Positions 8,912 to 17,890 of a DNA stretch of 64,000 nucleotides are shown piece after piece. The stretch is from JBFJKD01 sp041600415 (GTDB lineage: Bacteria > Pseudomonadota > Gammaproteobacteria > Pseudomonadales > Porticoccaceae): assembly GCA_041600415.1 (NCBI GenBank), contig JBFIKF010000001.1, positions 472,392-536,391 of the forward strand, written 5' to 3'. Under the pieces are notes generated by a model. The model saw only the letters and a program-made list of their open reading frames with translations, did not search any database and had not been told where the DNA came from. Position 1 is the first letter of the stretch, and every line of letters begins with the position of its first letter. Position numbers and translations under genes: made by a program.

Positions 8912-10564
8912 TCAGTGGGCGGCAAGAAAGCGCCGGGCTTCCGCCAGTTCCGGCCGTGCGCTGTCGCTATCGACGGTTTGTGCCTGCAGTTGGGTGAAAT
9001 ACTCGCGGGCTAAATGATCGGTGCCAGAAGCCGCGGCGGCTCGCGCCGCGCCAGCTAGCCCGTGGTAACGGTTGGGATCGCGTTGTAGTGAGCGCACATA
9101 TTCATCCAGCGCCGCAGCGGGCTGTTGTAGTTCCAGCAGCATGTCGCCCAGCAGTTCCCGCGAGGGCACCACATTACCTGGAGTGACCGGGTGTTTGTCG
9201 CTGGCATCCTCCGCAGAAGCGGCCGCGCGCATCAATCCCAGCGCCACTTCGGGTTGGCCCTCGGCGAGGGCGATCCAGGCGTTGACCGCCTGAATCTGAA
9301 TATCCGTTTGCGTTGGCCAATAGCCAAGATTGGCTGCGCGCATCTGATCGTTCAGAGCTCGCAGCCGTGCCACGCTCTTCCGCGCTGCATCGATATTCCC
9401 GCCGCGTGCTGCGCCCAAACCCCGTGCGAACACCAGGATGGATTCTGCCTGGGGAAATTTTTCCCAGCCCATGTCGGCAGGAGATAGCATCAGTGCCGCG
9501 GCCTGCGGCCAGTCCTTGCGCTCCAGGGCGAAACGCGCCGGAATCGCGGCCAGCGCATAGGCGGCGGCAAAATTTTCCACCTGAATTTTCTGGATCGCCT
9601 GAGTTTCTTCCAGAATGGCCTGGGCCGCGCGGTCCTGAGCCTGCTGCAGATGGGCAAACAACATGTAATCCATGGCGTGCAGAGCGTTGTAGTTACCCAG
9701 GGTCAGTGTCGCAGCGTCGAGTTCGGCGCGGGCAGCAAGATAGGAAGCACGGTTGCTGGTGACCATGTCCGGCCACAGCCCGACGCGGGCAAAAATATGG
9801 GAAGGCATATGCAGCGCGTGGGGTACGGACGGCGCAATGTCGGCGTACGTGCGGGCGGCGGGAAGTGCCTTGGTGGCGAGTTCACTGTAGTCATTGGTGT
9901 GAATAACATAGTGGGCGATGCCAGGGTGCCTGGGATATTTAACGAATAATGGCTCGAGAATGGTCATGGCCTGTGATTGTTTTGCAAACGTCTTGTCCGC
10001 CGGATCGATATCGAAATTAATCGCTAACGCCTGCAGGATTTTTGCCTCGTCATCTTGGGGGTAGTGTTCGGCGAGGCTGGTCATGGCGCGCACGTAGTCG
10101 GCAACCCGTTGTCCGAAGGAGACGGTTTGCCAGTCGCGAAAGAACACGCCTTGCGCGGCGATATAGTCTCTTTCCCGGGCGCTTTTTGCACCAGTTTCCT
10201 GTGCCCGTTGCGCGTGTACCGCACCAAGTTTTGCCGCACCGGGGTTAGACGACCAGGTAAAGGGATTGCCCATCGACGCGAAAGCCCGGCCCCAATGGGC
10301 CATACCGCACTCGGGATCAAGTTCCAGCACCGTTGCGAAAGACGCCTGTGCGGGGCTGTACCAGAACGAGTGCAGCAGTGCCATGGCGCGATTGAATTCG
10401 GTTTGTGCGGCCGCTTTGCAGCTGACTGGAAAATTCACTTCGCCAAGCGTTTCGGGTATTTCGATGGCGCCCGTGGCTCCATCGTCGTGGGCCCGGGTAA
10501 GGGTTCCTGTCGTGCTGAGTAGTAGTGCCAGTAACAGCATCTGTGGCAACGTAAATCTGTGCAT
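8912..10564 (-). CDS. Periplasmic tetratricopeptide repeat protein
   Basis: 550 aa with an AGGAGG site just before ATG at 10564. A signal peptide (MHRFTLPQMLLLALLLSTTG, cleaved near TRAHD) directs export. Helical repeats of TPR type follow, including FNRAMALLHSFWYSPAQASF, the GMAHWGRAF motif, and a final array with LELQQPAAALDEYVRSLQRDP. The pattern resembles proteobacterial TPR proteins annotated only as hypothetical. It converges with the RND gene with a 12-base gap and has no operon partner. The role is unknown; TPR arrays usually mediate protein contacts. Confidence 0.8.
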   Translation of the reverse strand: MHRFTLPQMLLLALLLSTTGTLTRAHDDGATGAIEIPETLGEVNFPVSCKAAAQTEFNRAMALLHSFWYSPAQASFATVLELDPECGMAHWGRAFASMGNPFTWSSNPGAAKLGAVHAQRAQETGAKSARERDYIAAQGVFFRDWQTVSFGQRVADYVRAMTSLAEHYPQDDEAKILQALAINFDIDPADKTFAKQSQAMTILEPLFVKYPRHPGIAHYVIHTNDYSELATKALPAARTYADIAPSVPHALHMPSHIFARVGLWPDMVTSNRASYLAARAELDAATLTLGNYNALHAMDYMLFAHLQQAQDRAAQAILEETQAIQKIQVENFAAAYALAAIPARFALERKDWPQAAALMLSPADMGWEKFPQAESILVFARGLGAARGGNIDAARKSVARLRALNDQMRAANLGYWPTQTDIQIQAVNAWIALAEGQPEVALGLMRAAASAEDASDKHPVTPGNVVPSRELLGDMLLELQQPAAALDEYVRSLQRDPNRYHGLAGAARAAAASGTDHLAREYFTQLQAQTVDSDSARPELAEARRFLAAH

Positions 10565-10697
10565 AGCGGCCTCCTAGCAGAGAAATAGTGGTTATATCCA
10601 GCCCTGATGTGCGAGTAGAACACACTTAATCGAAAATTGATTATAGTGGAAGAGCAGCCCACAGTGCGCAGGTGCTGCGCTATTGGAGTCCGCTGCT

Positions 10698-11087
10698 ATG
10701 CTGTATCGATTGTTAGCTGATGGGGTGCTCGTCCTGCATTTGCTGTTGATTATCTTTGGGTTGCTGGGTGGGCTGCTGTATTTTTGGCGCAAATGGCTGC
10801 TGGTGCTCCATGTACCCATGGCGGTGTGGATTTCGTTGATCGAATTTTTTGGCTGGGTGTGTCCATTAACGCCACTGGAAAATAATCTGCGTATCGCGGG
10901 TGGCGAGGCGGGTTACGATGGTGGCTTTATCGAGCACTATCTAAGCCCGCTGATTTATCCGGCAGGGCTGACCCGGGATCTACAGCTACTGTTGGGTGTG
11001 ATTGCAACGGGCATCAATCTGGCGGTGTACAGCCTGGTAGTGCGGCACTGGTACGCTACTCGGCCCGTAGAGCGTCCACCGGATTAA
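10698..11087 (+). CDS. DUF2784 family small membrane protein
   Basis: 129 aa from ATG 10698; the GGAG at 10685-10688 gives good spacing, better than the in-frame TTG at 10683. Four hydrophobic segments are visible (MLYRLLADGVLVLHLLLIIF, WLLVLHVPMAVWISLIEF, LQLLLGVIATGINLAVY). The PLTPLENNLR and FIEHYLSPLIYP patterns are characteristic of DUF2784. The function is unknown. Its 3' end overlaps the convergent ABC permease gene by 32 bases. Confidence 0.85.
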   Translation: MLYRLLADGVLVLHLLLIIFGLLGGLLYFWRKWLLVLHVPMAVWISLIEFFGWVCPLTPLENNLRIAGGEAGYDGGFIEHYLSPLIYPAGLTRDLQLLLGVIATGINLAVYSLVVRHWYATRPVERPPD

Positions 11088-12252
11088 GCCGGGCGGCGCT
11101 GCGGGCGGGAATGACTCCGGCGAGCAAACCGATTGTAGCCGCTACCAGTAGCGCGATAATCAGATACATGGGGCTGATTAAAAATGGCAGGTTGGGCACC
11201 ACCAGACTGAACCCAACCAGAATAATACCCAGTAGCACGATTCCCATCAGGCCCCCCAGTAACGCAATCACCACCGCTTCACCGAGGAATAACCCCAGTA
11301 CCTGTCCCTGGCTCGAGCCGAGGGCGCGCAGCAGGCCGATTTCGCCGGTGCGTTCGCGCACGGTCGTGGTCAAAATGGTAGCAATACCCACCGCGCCGAC
11401 CACCAGAGAAATCGCCCCCAGCGCCGCCACACCGGCAGTTAGTACCGACAACACATTGCTCAGCGTGTCGAGCATTTCGTCCTGGGTGGTGAGGGTAAAA
11501 TCCTCGTCGCCGTGACGTTCGGTCAGCTGTCGGGTGATTGCCTGCGCCACTGCGGCGGAGGAACTGGTTTCGGAAAATGTCACATCGATTTCCATCAGGC
11601 CTTCGCGATTGAACATCTGCAACGCCTGGTCAACCGGAATATAGACGATGTCATCCATATCAAACCCCAGCATCTGACCCTTTTGCTCAATCACACCGAT
11701 CACGCGAAAGCGCAACCCACCGACGCGTATAAATTCACCCAGGGGGTTTTGGTTGCCAAATAACTCCTGACGCAGGGTATAACCGAGTACCGCATAGGGA
11801 CGGCTGCGACCGCTTTCATCGTCGGGTAAAAATTGTCCCAGGGAAAGTTTGAAACGCCAGGCTTCAGGCATTTGCGCGCCCACACCCAGAATGTCGCTGG
11901 TGCGTTGGCGCTGCGCCGCTTCAATTGTGCCCGTGCCCTGCACCACGCCAACCACCTGTTCAACGCCACTAAGGGCGCGCAGAGAGTCGGCATCCGCAAT
12001 ACTCAGCGGACGCACGGTGGATAATAATCCGCCAACGCCGTGGGTCACATTTTTGCCGGGATGGACGGCGATGATGCGCGTGCCAAACTGGGAGAATTGA
12101 TTGAGCACGTACTGCTCTATACCGCCACCGATGGCGGTCAGCAGGGTGACGGCGGTGATACCGATGGCGATACCCAGCGCCGTCAGCAAGCTTTTGCTCA
12201 GGCTGTGGGCAACCGAGCTCCACACCAGCTTGAACGCATCCTGCCCCCTCAT
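11056..12252 (-). CDS. ABC transporter permease, MacB/FtsX type (second permease)
   Basis: 398-aa inner-membrane permease. One N-terminal helix (LLTALGIAIGITAVTLLTAI) precedes a MacB-like periplasmic core domain (about residues 45-240). Three C-terminal helices carry FtsX motifs, including TTVRERTGEIGLLRALGSSQ and the final PARSAARLNPVDALR. It is the last gene of a four-gene minus-strand operon (adaptor, ATPase, permease, permease), 30 bases after the first permease. Having two related permeases suggests a heterodimeric exporter driven by one ATPase. The substrate is not deducible. Confidence 0.88.
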   Translation of the reverse strand: MRGQDAFKLVWSSVAHSLSKSLLTALGIAIGITAVTLLTAIGGGIEQYVLNQFSQFGTRIIAVHPGKNVTHGVGGLLSTVRPLSIADADSLRALSGVEQVVGVVQGTGTIEAAQRQRTSDILGVGAQMPEAWRFKLSLGQFLPDDESGRSRPYAVLGYTLRQELFGNQNPLGEFIRVGGLRFRVIGVIEQKGQMLGFDMDDIVYIPVDQALQMFNREGLMEIDVTFSETSSSAAVAQAITRQLTERHGDEDFTLTTQDEMLDTLSNVLSVLTAGVAALGAISLVVGAVGIATILTTTVRERTGEIGLLRALGSSQGQVLGLFLGEAVVIALLGGLMGIVLLGIILVGFSLVVPNLPFLISPMYLIIALLVAATIGLLAGVIPARSAARLNPVDALRAE

Positions 12253-12282
12253 ATTTGCCCACTCATCAACGCGTACTCCATG

Positions 12283-13497
12283 TCACGCCGCTCGCTTGTT
12301 TTGCAGTGCTTCGAGTGGGGCCAGGCGCGCGGCTTTCTGGGCTGGCAACAGCGCAAACAGTAGCGCAGTGAGTAGCGCTAGCAGTAATGAACCGATTTGC
12401 GCCCAGGCGGGTGTGGTGAACGCAATGGCGGGGTACACAGTGCGTGCCACGAATAGAAGTATATTGCTGATTACCAGGCCAAACACTGCACCACAGGAAG
12501 CCATCATTCCGGCTTCGGCAAGAAAAATTAAACGTACCGTGGATTCTGGAGCTCCCAGAGCCTTGAGCAGCCCGATTTCCTCGGTGCGTTGACTGACGGT
12601 AATCAGGGTGACATTCATGATCAGAATACCGGCTACCAGCATGCTGATAGCGGCGATACCGGCGACCGCCAAGGTCATCACATCGAGTATCCCCGCGAAT
12701 GCCGATATCAGGGAATCCTGGGTAATCAGGGTGACATCTTCCTCGCCACCGTGTCGCTCGCGCAGCAAGTTAGTCAGCATGGCGCGACTGCCAGCCAGGT
12801 TGTCCAGGGAGCGCAGCTCGACAAAAATACGAAACAGGCCCTGTTGATTAAACAGGGCCTGGGCGCTGGCAACTGGAATAATCATCACCTCGTTCATATC
12901 GAACCCGAGGCCCTGACCTTCGGGTTGCAAAATACCGATAACTCGAAAACGCCGGTCCCCGGCGCGCACCCACTCGCCCAGCGCGGGCTGGGTGCCGAAT
13001 AGCTCCCGACGCAACGTCGGGCCGAGAATGCAGACCGCTTCGGCCTGATCGAGCGGGAGTGAAGGTAATGCCTTACCGCTGGCAATATGTAATTGCCGAA
13101 CACGAAAAAAAGCGCGGTTGGTGCCTACTGTAAAGGCCTCGCGGTTGCTCGCGTCGCGGGAAACTTGTGCCTTACCGGCAATCAGGGGCGCCACATCGCT
13201 AACCATCGGCAAGCGTTTTAAGGCGGCGGCATCCTGCAGGGTAAGATCTCTGGGGGTTTCCCCGGTGACCGGCGGCATACCGCCGGTGGTTTCTTTTTTG
13301 CCGGGCAGAATAATCAGAACATTTTTGCCGAGAAAATCGAATTCCCCAAGGACGTAACGTTTGCCACCTTCCCCCAGGCCAGTGAGCAGGTTGATGGCAA
13401 TAACGCCGATGGCAATCGCCACCAGCAGCATCGCCGAGCGCATTGGCTGGCGGTAAATAACCTGCAGGTTGAAGTTGAACAGATCAAGGGCGCGCAT
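12283..13497 (-). CDS. ABC transporter permease, MacB/FtsX type (first permease)
   Basis: 404 aa when started at the ATG at 13497 (MRALDLFNFNLQVIYRQPMR), which overlaps the ATPase stop by 14 bases. The frame is open further upstream to 13584, but that part is antisense-like and sits inside the ATPase gene. The layout is the same as the downstream permease: N-terminal helix, periplasmic MacB-core domain, and three C-terminal helices with VSQRTEEIGLLKALGAPES and PAQKAARLAPLEALQ. It is paralogous to the permease at 11056-12252, which points to a heterodimer. Function inferred from context: export or envelope mechanotransmission. Confidence 0.88.
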   Translation of the reverse strand: MRALDLFNFNLQVIYRQPMRSAMLLVAIAIGVIAINLLTGLGEGGKRYVLGEFDFLGKNVLIILPGKKETTGGMPPVTGETPRDLTLQDAAALKRLPMVSDVAPLIAGKAQVSRDASNREAFTVGTNRAFFRVRQLHIASGKALPSLPLDQAEAVCILGPTLRRELFGTQPALGEWVRAGDRRFRVIGILQPEGQGLGFDMNEVMIIPVASAQALFNQQGLFRIFVELRSLDNLAGSRAMLTNLLRERHGGEEDVTLITQDSLISAFAGILDVMTLAVAGIAAISMLVAGILIMNVTLITVSQRTEEIGLLKALGAPESTVRLIFLAEAGMMASCGAVFGLVISNILLFVARTVYPAIAFTTPAWAQIGSLLLALLTALLFALLPAQKAARLAPLEALQNKRAA

Positions 13498-14224
13498 CGA
13501 CTTCGCGCTCAGGTAGATGTGTGGGTGAGTCAGCTCCGGGCAATGGTTGCGCCGGCCCGGAATCCGCATGCACTCGGCCATCAAGCATTTTCAGACGCCG
13601 TTGTGCGCGGGCGCCAATGGCGTCGTCGTGGGTGACCACCAGCAGGGTGATGCCCTCGCGATTCAGTTCCTCCAGCAGCGCGATGACCTCTCCACCGGAT
13701 ACCGAGTCCAGATTGCCAGTGGGTTCATCGGCAAGTATCAACTGCGGTTTCATAATGATCGCGCGACCGATGGCCACTCGTTGGCGTTGTCCGCCGGACA
13801 ACTGATGGGGCGCGTGGGTGGCGCGCTCGCTCAGTCCCAGACGCTGGACAATAGCATTCACTTTGCTGCGCCGAGACGACGGCGGTTCGCCCGCCAGCAC
13901 CAGGGGCAGTTCAATGTTTTCCCAGGCGCTGAGACGGGCTATCAGGTGATAGCTCTGAAACACAAAGCCTATCTGTTGCCGACGCAACCCTGCCCGCGAT
14001 TCTTCACTGAGAGTAGTAGTCTCGACACCGCCGAGACGGTAGGTGCCGGAGTTAGGCCCGTCCAGCAGGCCGAGAATATTGAGCAGTGTGGATTTGCCCG
14101 ACCCGGAAGGGCCCATTACGGAAAGATATTCGCCGCGCGCTATGACCAGGTCGATGTGATCGAGGGCGTGAACCGCCTGATCGCCAGCGAAAAAGGTACG
14201 GCACAACTGCTGTAACTGAATCAT
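13484..14224 (-). CDS. ABC transporter ATP-binding protein (MacB/LolD type)
   Basis: 246-aa cytoplasmic ATPase with a complete motif set: Walker A GPSGSGKSTLL, Q-loop FVFQSYHLIARLSAWENIELP, signature LSGGQRQRVAIGRA, Walker B LILADEPTGNLD, and the switch histidine in LLVVTHDD. It starts with ATG at 14224, overlapping the adaptor stop by four bases (ATGA), so translation is probably coupled. It powers the two downstream permeases. The subfamily fits MacB/LolD/FtsE-like type VII ABC systems. Confidence 0.93.
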   Translation of the reverse strand: MIQLQQLCRTFFAGDQAVHALDHIDLVIARGEYLSVMGPSGSGKSTLLNILGLLDGPNSGTYRLGGVETTTLSEESRAGLRRQQIGFVFQSYHLIARLSAWENIELPLVLAGEPPSSRRSKVNAIVQRLGLSERATHAPHQLSGGQRQRVAIGRAIIMKPQLILADEPTGNLDSVSGGEVIALLEELNREGITLLVVTHDDAIGARAQRRLKMLDGRVHADSGPAQPLPGADSPTHLPEREVDARP

Positions 14225-15375
14225 GGCGCAGGGTTTGCTACGTCGTCCTGCGGTTCGACTTTCGCGCTGGCGATGGCACCGGGGGTATCCAGGGATCGCA
14301 GTATTTGTTCGCCCTCGGTGAGACCCGAGGTGACCTCGGTATAGGTCCAGTTACTGATTCCCGGGGTAAATATTCGCGGTTCGAGTCGATGATCCTGCCC
14401 GTTATACACCAGCACACGATTACCGTCAGAGATCGCCTCGGTCGGAATTCTCAACACCTCCGAGTGTTGTTCCAATATTATTTCCAGGTCGGCGCTGTAG
14501 CCAACTAGCAGGTGAATATCTTCCGGCAAGGTGTCGAATGTCGCGTCGACATCCACGGTGCGTGCCTGTTTTTCCAGTTCCTGTACGTAGGGGGCAATAC
14601 GGCTCACCCGGCCGGCGAAACTCGTGCCGCGAAATGCATCGAGGGAGATGCGTACCGGCATATCCAGCGCGATGGCGGCGGCATCAACTTCGTCGATGGG
14701 CGCGGATACGTACAGGCAGTGATCCGCAATCAGATCGATTGCGGGGGGCGTGGGAATCCCCGGCGGAGACGGGGTAATATATTCGCCGACCTCACCATTT
14801 ACTGCCGCGATAATCCCCGCAAAGGGGGCAGTCAAACGGGTTTTGGCAAACAGGGATTGCTGTAGTTCGACAAAGGCGTCGGCGACTTCCACGCCAGCTT
14901 CGGCCTTGCGGCAGGAAACGGCGCTTATGCTGGCGCGGGTTTGTGCGCTGTCCACGCTGTCGTCCGCGATTAGTTTACGGGCGGCCAGGCCCTGCACCCG
15001 TTTGAGCTCACGCCGAGCCAGCGCGGCGTCGTAACAGGCTTCCTGAACGGCAGCCCTGGCGACTGTCAGTTTGGCTCTGGCCTCGGACACCCGGGCCTGC
15101 TGATCTTCGTTCCAGAGTTCCAGTAACACCTGCCCCTGTTGCACCCGGTCACCCTCGTCCACCAGCAGTTGGCCCACCTGGCCACCCATGGGCGGGGACA
15201 GGCGCGAACGCTGACAGGCTTTGATGGTACCCGCGCGGGTATTAGCCGCTGTGGATGCCACGTCGCCCCGTTCCACGGTGGTCAGGCGCACGACGACAGG
15301 TTCAACCGCGGCCAGGCGCCAATAGGCAAGACCCGCCAGGCCGAGAAGCAGAAGTACGACAATGGTTTTTTTCAA
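14221..15375 (-). CDS. Periplasmic adaptor (MacA/HlyD type) of ABC exporter
   Basis: 384 aa with a single N-terminal membrane anchor (KKTIVVLLLLGLAGLAYW). Membrane-fusion domains follow: a lipoyl/barrel-sandwich half (MGGQVGQLLVDEGDRVQQGQ), an alpha-helical hairpin (about residues 95-160), the second lipoyl half (LTAPFAGIIAAVNGEVGEYI) and a beta-barrel. It is the first gene of the adaptor-ATPase-permease-permease operon. It would bridge the permease pair to an outer-membrane channel, but no TolC-like gene is in the window. Two near-identical 13-base repeats lie about 45 bases upstream of the start. Confidence 0.9.
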   Translation of the reverse strand: MKKTIVVLLLLGLAGLAYWRLAAVEPVVVRLTTVERGDVASTAANTRAGTIKACQRSRLSPPMGGQVGQLLVDEGDRVQQGQVLLELWNEDQQARVSEARAKLTVARAAVQEACYDAALARRELKRVQGLAARKLIADDSVDSAQTRASISAVSCRKAEAGVEVADAFVELQQSLFAKTRLTAPFAGIIAAVNGEVGEYITPSPPGIPTPPAIDLIADHCLYVSAPIDEVDAAAIALDMPVRISLDAFRGTSFAGRVSRIAPYVQELEKQARTVDVDATFDTLPEDIHLLVGYSADLEIILEQHSEVLRIPTEAISDGNRVLVYNGQDHRLEPRIFTPGISNWTYTEVTSGLTEGEQILRSLDTPGAIASAKVEPQDDVANPAP

Positions 15376-15683
15376 TGTGGCTACTCGACGTCCCGTTCAG
15401 AATGTTCCAGTTACTCTGCGTTCAGCGCAAATGAGTTCAGCGCATATACGCACGATTTCCGTGGGCAATGACGATATGAGCGCCCCTGGGAATTTTTTCA
15501 GATTAACCACAACCGGGATTTGATGCAAAACAAACGCTAAGCGAACAGGGAGTAAATACGTTCACGCGGGTTGTGCCGTGTCCACAGCACCGGGGCCGGG
15601 CATTGAGTTATTTGCGTGGCCGCGGGCAATCGACGGGGCGGTGTGTTAAGGAGCGTTGAGCAGGGTGGGGGGGTGAAAGTAGA
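15376..15683. other. Control region upstream of the exporter operon
   Basis: About 300 bases without a gene. It contains a direct repeat at 15420-15432 and 15435-15447 (GTTCAGCGCA then AAT or TAT; 12 of 13 identical, 15 bases start to start) just upstream of the adaptor gene, which could be an operator. Nothing else was recognised. Confidence 0.4.
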
Positions 15684-15718
15684 AGATACCCCGGGCCGAT
15701 TAGTGCTCCGGGGTATCT
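15684..15718 (-). terminator. Probable terminator after the MAPEG gene
   Basis: Perfect 11-bp inverted repeat AGATACCCCGG / CCGGGGTATCT with a 13-base loop, about 30 bases beyond the MAPEG stop on the minus strand. The bases after the stem on that strand are only moderately T-rich (TCTACTTTC), so termination is likely but not textbook. Confidence 0.5.
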
Positions 15719-15749
15719 GCGTTACCGATGTCGCTTTTACAAAGACCGC

Positions 15750-16166
15750 TTAGAACAGTAATTGGTACGAATAATACAGCATCAAAACGACTTGCACCGT
15801 AAACAGCGTGGCGCGTACCAGTACCATTGGTACACTGGTGGAAATCATGTGTACCACGGACTGGGCGATTCGGCTGTACAGCACGTACATCGCGGTTCCT
15901 TCCATAATACTTAGCTGGTTGGATAAACCCGCTGCAATAACCAGTGCCGCAAAAATCGGCAGCGATTCCAGGCAGTTCAGGTGTGCCCGGGTAAAGCGTT
16001 TGCCGAAACCGGGCAGGTCATCCCCTGATGAGTTGAACTGGTTAAGGGGTATTTTAGCCCCACCAAAAGCATTGGCGAGTCGTACGTTGACCAGTCCGAA
16101 GGTCAGTAATACTGTCCATCCGGCAAAGCCGGCTAGTGCGACGAGTGCTGGGTTCATTGCTTCCAC
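15750..16166 (-). CDS. MAPEG family membrane protein
   Basis: 138 aa starting at GTG 16166, chosen because AGGAGG lies six bases upstream; an in-frame ATG nine bases further on is the alternative. Four membrane helices are visible. The RAHLNCLESLPIFAALVI motif (Arg, Asn and Glu of the glutathione-binding signature) identifies the MAPEG superfamily of membrane-associated eicosanoid/glutathione-metabolism proteins. The bacterial members are mostly uncharacterised. It stands alone, with a probable terminator downstream. Confidence 0.85.
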   Translation of the reverse strand: MEAMNPALVALAGFAGWTVLLTFGLVNVRLANAFGGAKIPLNQFNSSGDDLPGFGKRFTRAHLNCLESLPIFAALVIAAGLSNQLSIMEGTAMYVLYSRIAQSVVHMISTSVPMVLVRATLFTVQVVLMLYYSYQLLF

Positions 16167-16391
16167 GATATTCCTCCTGGCTATTGTTATATTGGAACGA
16201 CCGATCTTACTGGAAGTGCATTCTCCCGTAAATGGCCATCGCGATTGGCGGCAGTAAGACAAGTTCGCGCAGTCCCACAAAAGCGCGCCGCGGCTGACGG
16301 GCATCGATCGACGCCCTATACTGGTCTGGTGGTATTTATGTACGTGAGTCCAGCGTGCATGGTCTGAGGTACTTACCGAGGAATAGTCCTG

Positions 16392-16595
16392 GTGAAAGGC
16401 ATAACGGTGGGCTACATGCTGCGAGTTTTAATGGCGACGATTCTGGTCGGTGTAGGCGCCGCTGAATATTTTGTGGTGGTGGGTATCACCCCTCAGATAC
16501 TGCGTTTCCCACATTTTCCAGAAGCGTTTATGTTGAGCGGTGGTCTGTTATATCTGGTTAATGCACTATGGTTTTTCCGAGCCCGCCGCTCGTGA
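16392..16595 (+). CDS. Small membrane protein, unknown
   Basis: 67 aa with a GTG start at 16392 and weak AGGAATAG upstream. Two hydrophobic helices (MLRVLMATILVGVGAAEYFV and AFMLSGGLLYLVNALWFF) end in a positive RARRS tail, a topology typical of a genuine small inner-membrane protein. No family recognised. It precedes the LON-domain gene by 33 bases and may be cotranscribed with it. Confidence 0.5.
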   Translation: MKGITVGYMLRVLMATILVGVGAAEYFVVVGITPQILRFPHFPEAFMLSGGLLYLVNALWFFRARRS

Positions 16596-16628
16596 TTGCA
16601 GAGGTCGATTCAAGGGTGGAGGTTAGCT

Positions 16629-17222
16629 ATGACCGATCAGCCAATGCAGGTAATGCCCCTCTTTCCGTTGCAACGGATTCTGTTTCCGACCGTCTCGCTA
16701 CCGCTGCAAATTTTCGAGCAACGTTATCTAAATCTGGTGAAAGCGTCGTCGTCCGGCGATCAGGCGTTCGCCGTGGTTCCGATTGTTGCGGGGAGGGAAG
16801 TGGGTGCTACCCCGGAGATTCATCATTGGGGTACGGCCGTGCGTATTTGTGACTGGTCGCAGTTGCCCAACGGCCTGTTGGGTATCGTGGTTAAGGGCGA
16901 GCAGCGGGTGCGTATCGATCGCAGCTGGACGCAGGACGATGGCCTGGCGAGGGCAGATGTGGTGTTACAACCCGCCGATCGCGAGCGCCCGGTGGATGAG
17001 TGTGATGCGGACCTCGGCGACTTATTAATGAGTTTGGCCACCCAGACAGGTTTATCTCAGTGGTATATCGAAGAGGGGTTGACGAACGTCTCTCTCGCCT
17101 GGCGGCTGGCGGATTTGCTACCGGTGGAGCGCACCGCCAAGCTCGACCTGTTAGCGGAAGACGACCCGGCGATACGTATATCCCGTGTGCGCGCCTGGGT
17201 GGTGGCGTTAAGTCAGCGCTGA
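16629..17222 (+). CDS. LON peptidase N-terminal domain protein
   Basis: 197 aa from ATG 16629 with GGTGGAGG upstream. It consists only of the Lon substrate-binding (LAN) domain: MPLFPLQRILFPTVSLPLQIFEQRY at the N-terminus, then GLLGIVVKGEQRVRI and the C-terminal helical part. It lacks AAA and protease domains, as in the free-standing Lon-N family common in proteobacteria. Function is presumed substrate or protein binding. Confidence 0.85.
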   Translation: MTDQPMQVMPLFPLQRILFPTVSLPLQIFEQRYLNLVKASSSGDQAFAVVPIVAGREVGATPEIHHWGTAVRICDWSQLPNGLLGIVVKGEQRVRIDRSWTQDDGLARADVVLQPADRERPVDECDADLGDLLMSLATQTGLSQWYIEEGLTNVSLAWRLADLLPVERTAKLDLLAEDDPAIRISRVRAWVVALSQR

Positions 17223-17245
17223 GTCCCGTCGGGGCGTTACTGCGA

Positions 17246-17701
17246 TCATTGTGGTCGCCCTTTTAGCATGCGCAGCGGTGTATAGGTGAGTACGGTTTCG
17301 CCGTGCTGATTAACCACCCTGTTAAACGTGCGCACCAGGCCGCGGTTGCCCTCCCGGGTGGCCCGAATATCCGTCACTTCGAGCTCGACATGAATAGTGT
17401 CGCCAGCGTAACAGGGCTGTTTAATATCCAGCTCCATATTGAGAAACGCCATGCCGGTACCCTGCATGGTAGGCAGCAGCAGGCCTTCGGCGAAACTGTA
17501 TACCAACGCGCCAGGGGCAAATGGTTTTTTAATAACGGAATGTTGCGCCAGAAACTCGCGGTCGGTGAAGACTACTTCGTGTAGACCAATCAAATTGATG
17601 AATTGGCTGATATCGCTTTCCAGCACGGTGCGTCCCCAGGTTTCGAACTGATCGCCCAGCGTCAGATCCTGCCAGTAAAATCCTCCGCCGATTTTTTTCA
17701 T
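17246..17701 (-). CDS. MaoC-like hot-dog dehydratase
   Basis: 151 aa with the MaoC/acyl-dehydratase hot-dog fold: YWQDLTLGDQFETWGRTVLE, the DISQFINLIGLHEVVFTD segment, and GDTIHVELEVTDIRATREGNRGLVR. Such proteins hydrate enoyl-CoA esters; the substrate cannot be deduced. It converges with the LON-domain gene (23-base gap) and is divergent from proA. A TATAAT box lies on the minus strand at 17741-17746, about 40 bases upstream of the start. Confidence 0.85.
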   Translation of the reverse strand: MKKIGGGFYWQDLTLGDQFETWGRTVLESDISQFINLIGLHEVVFTDREFLAQHSVIKKPFAPGALVYSFAEGLLLPTMQGTGMAFLNMELDIKQPCYAGDTIHVELEVTDIRATREGNRGLVRTFNRVVNQHGETVLTYTPLRMLKGRPQ

Positions 17702-17740
17702 ATTAATCTCGTGTCGCGTTAACTGCCGGAATTCGGGGAA

Positions 17741-17746
17741 ATTATA
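17741..17746 (-). promoter_or_regulatory. Candidate -10 box for the MaoC-like gene
   Basis: A consensus TATAAT on the minus strand about 40 bases before the MaoC-like start codon. No good -35 element is visible at 16-18 bases, so this is a partial promoter call. Confidence 0.4.
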
Positions 17747-17844
17747 CCCAGCGGCCGGCCAGCGAGCGATTACATCCGGCGCTCAGGCGCGGGTGCGGTC
17801 AGGTAAGCGCAAATATCGCGGCGGACTTGCGGGAGAGTGGGCGC

Positions 17845-17850
17845 TATAAT
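17845..17850 (+). promoter_or_regulatory. Candidate -10 box for the proA operon
   Basis: Consensus TATAAT overlapping the upstream in-frame ATG of proA (17849). If used, transcription would begin near 17857, leaving a leader of about 35 bases to the GTG at 17891. No clear -35 element is seen. Confidence 0.4.
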
Positions 17851-17890
17851 GGCGTGGATTTTGGGCGAACTGGGACGGCGGGCTGACGCA

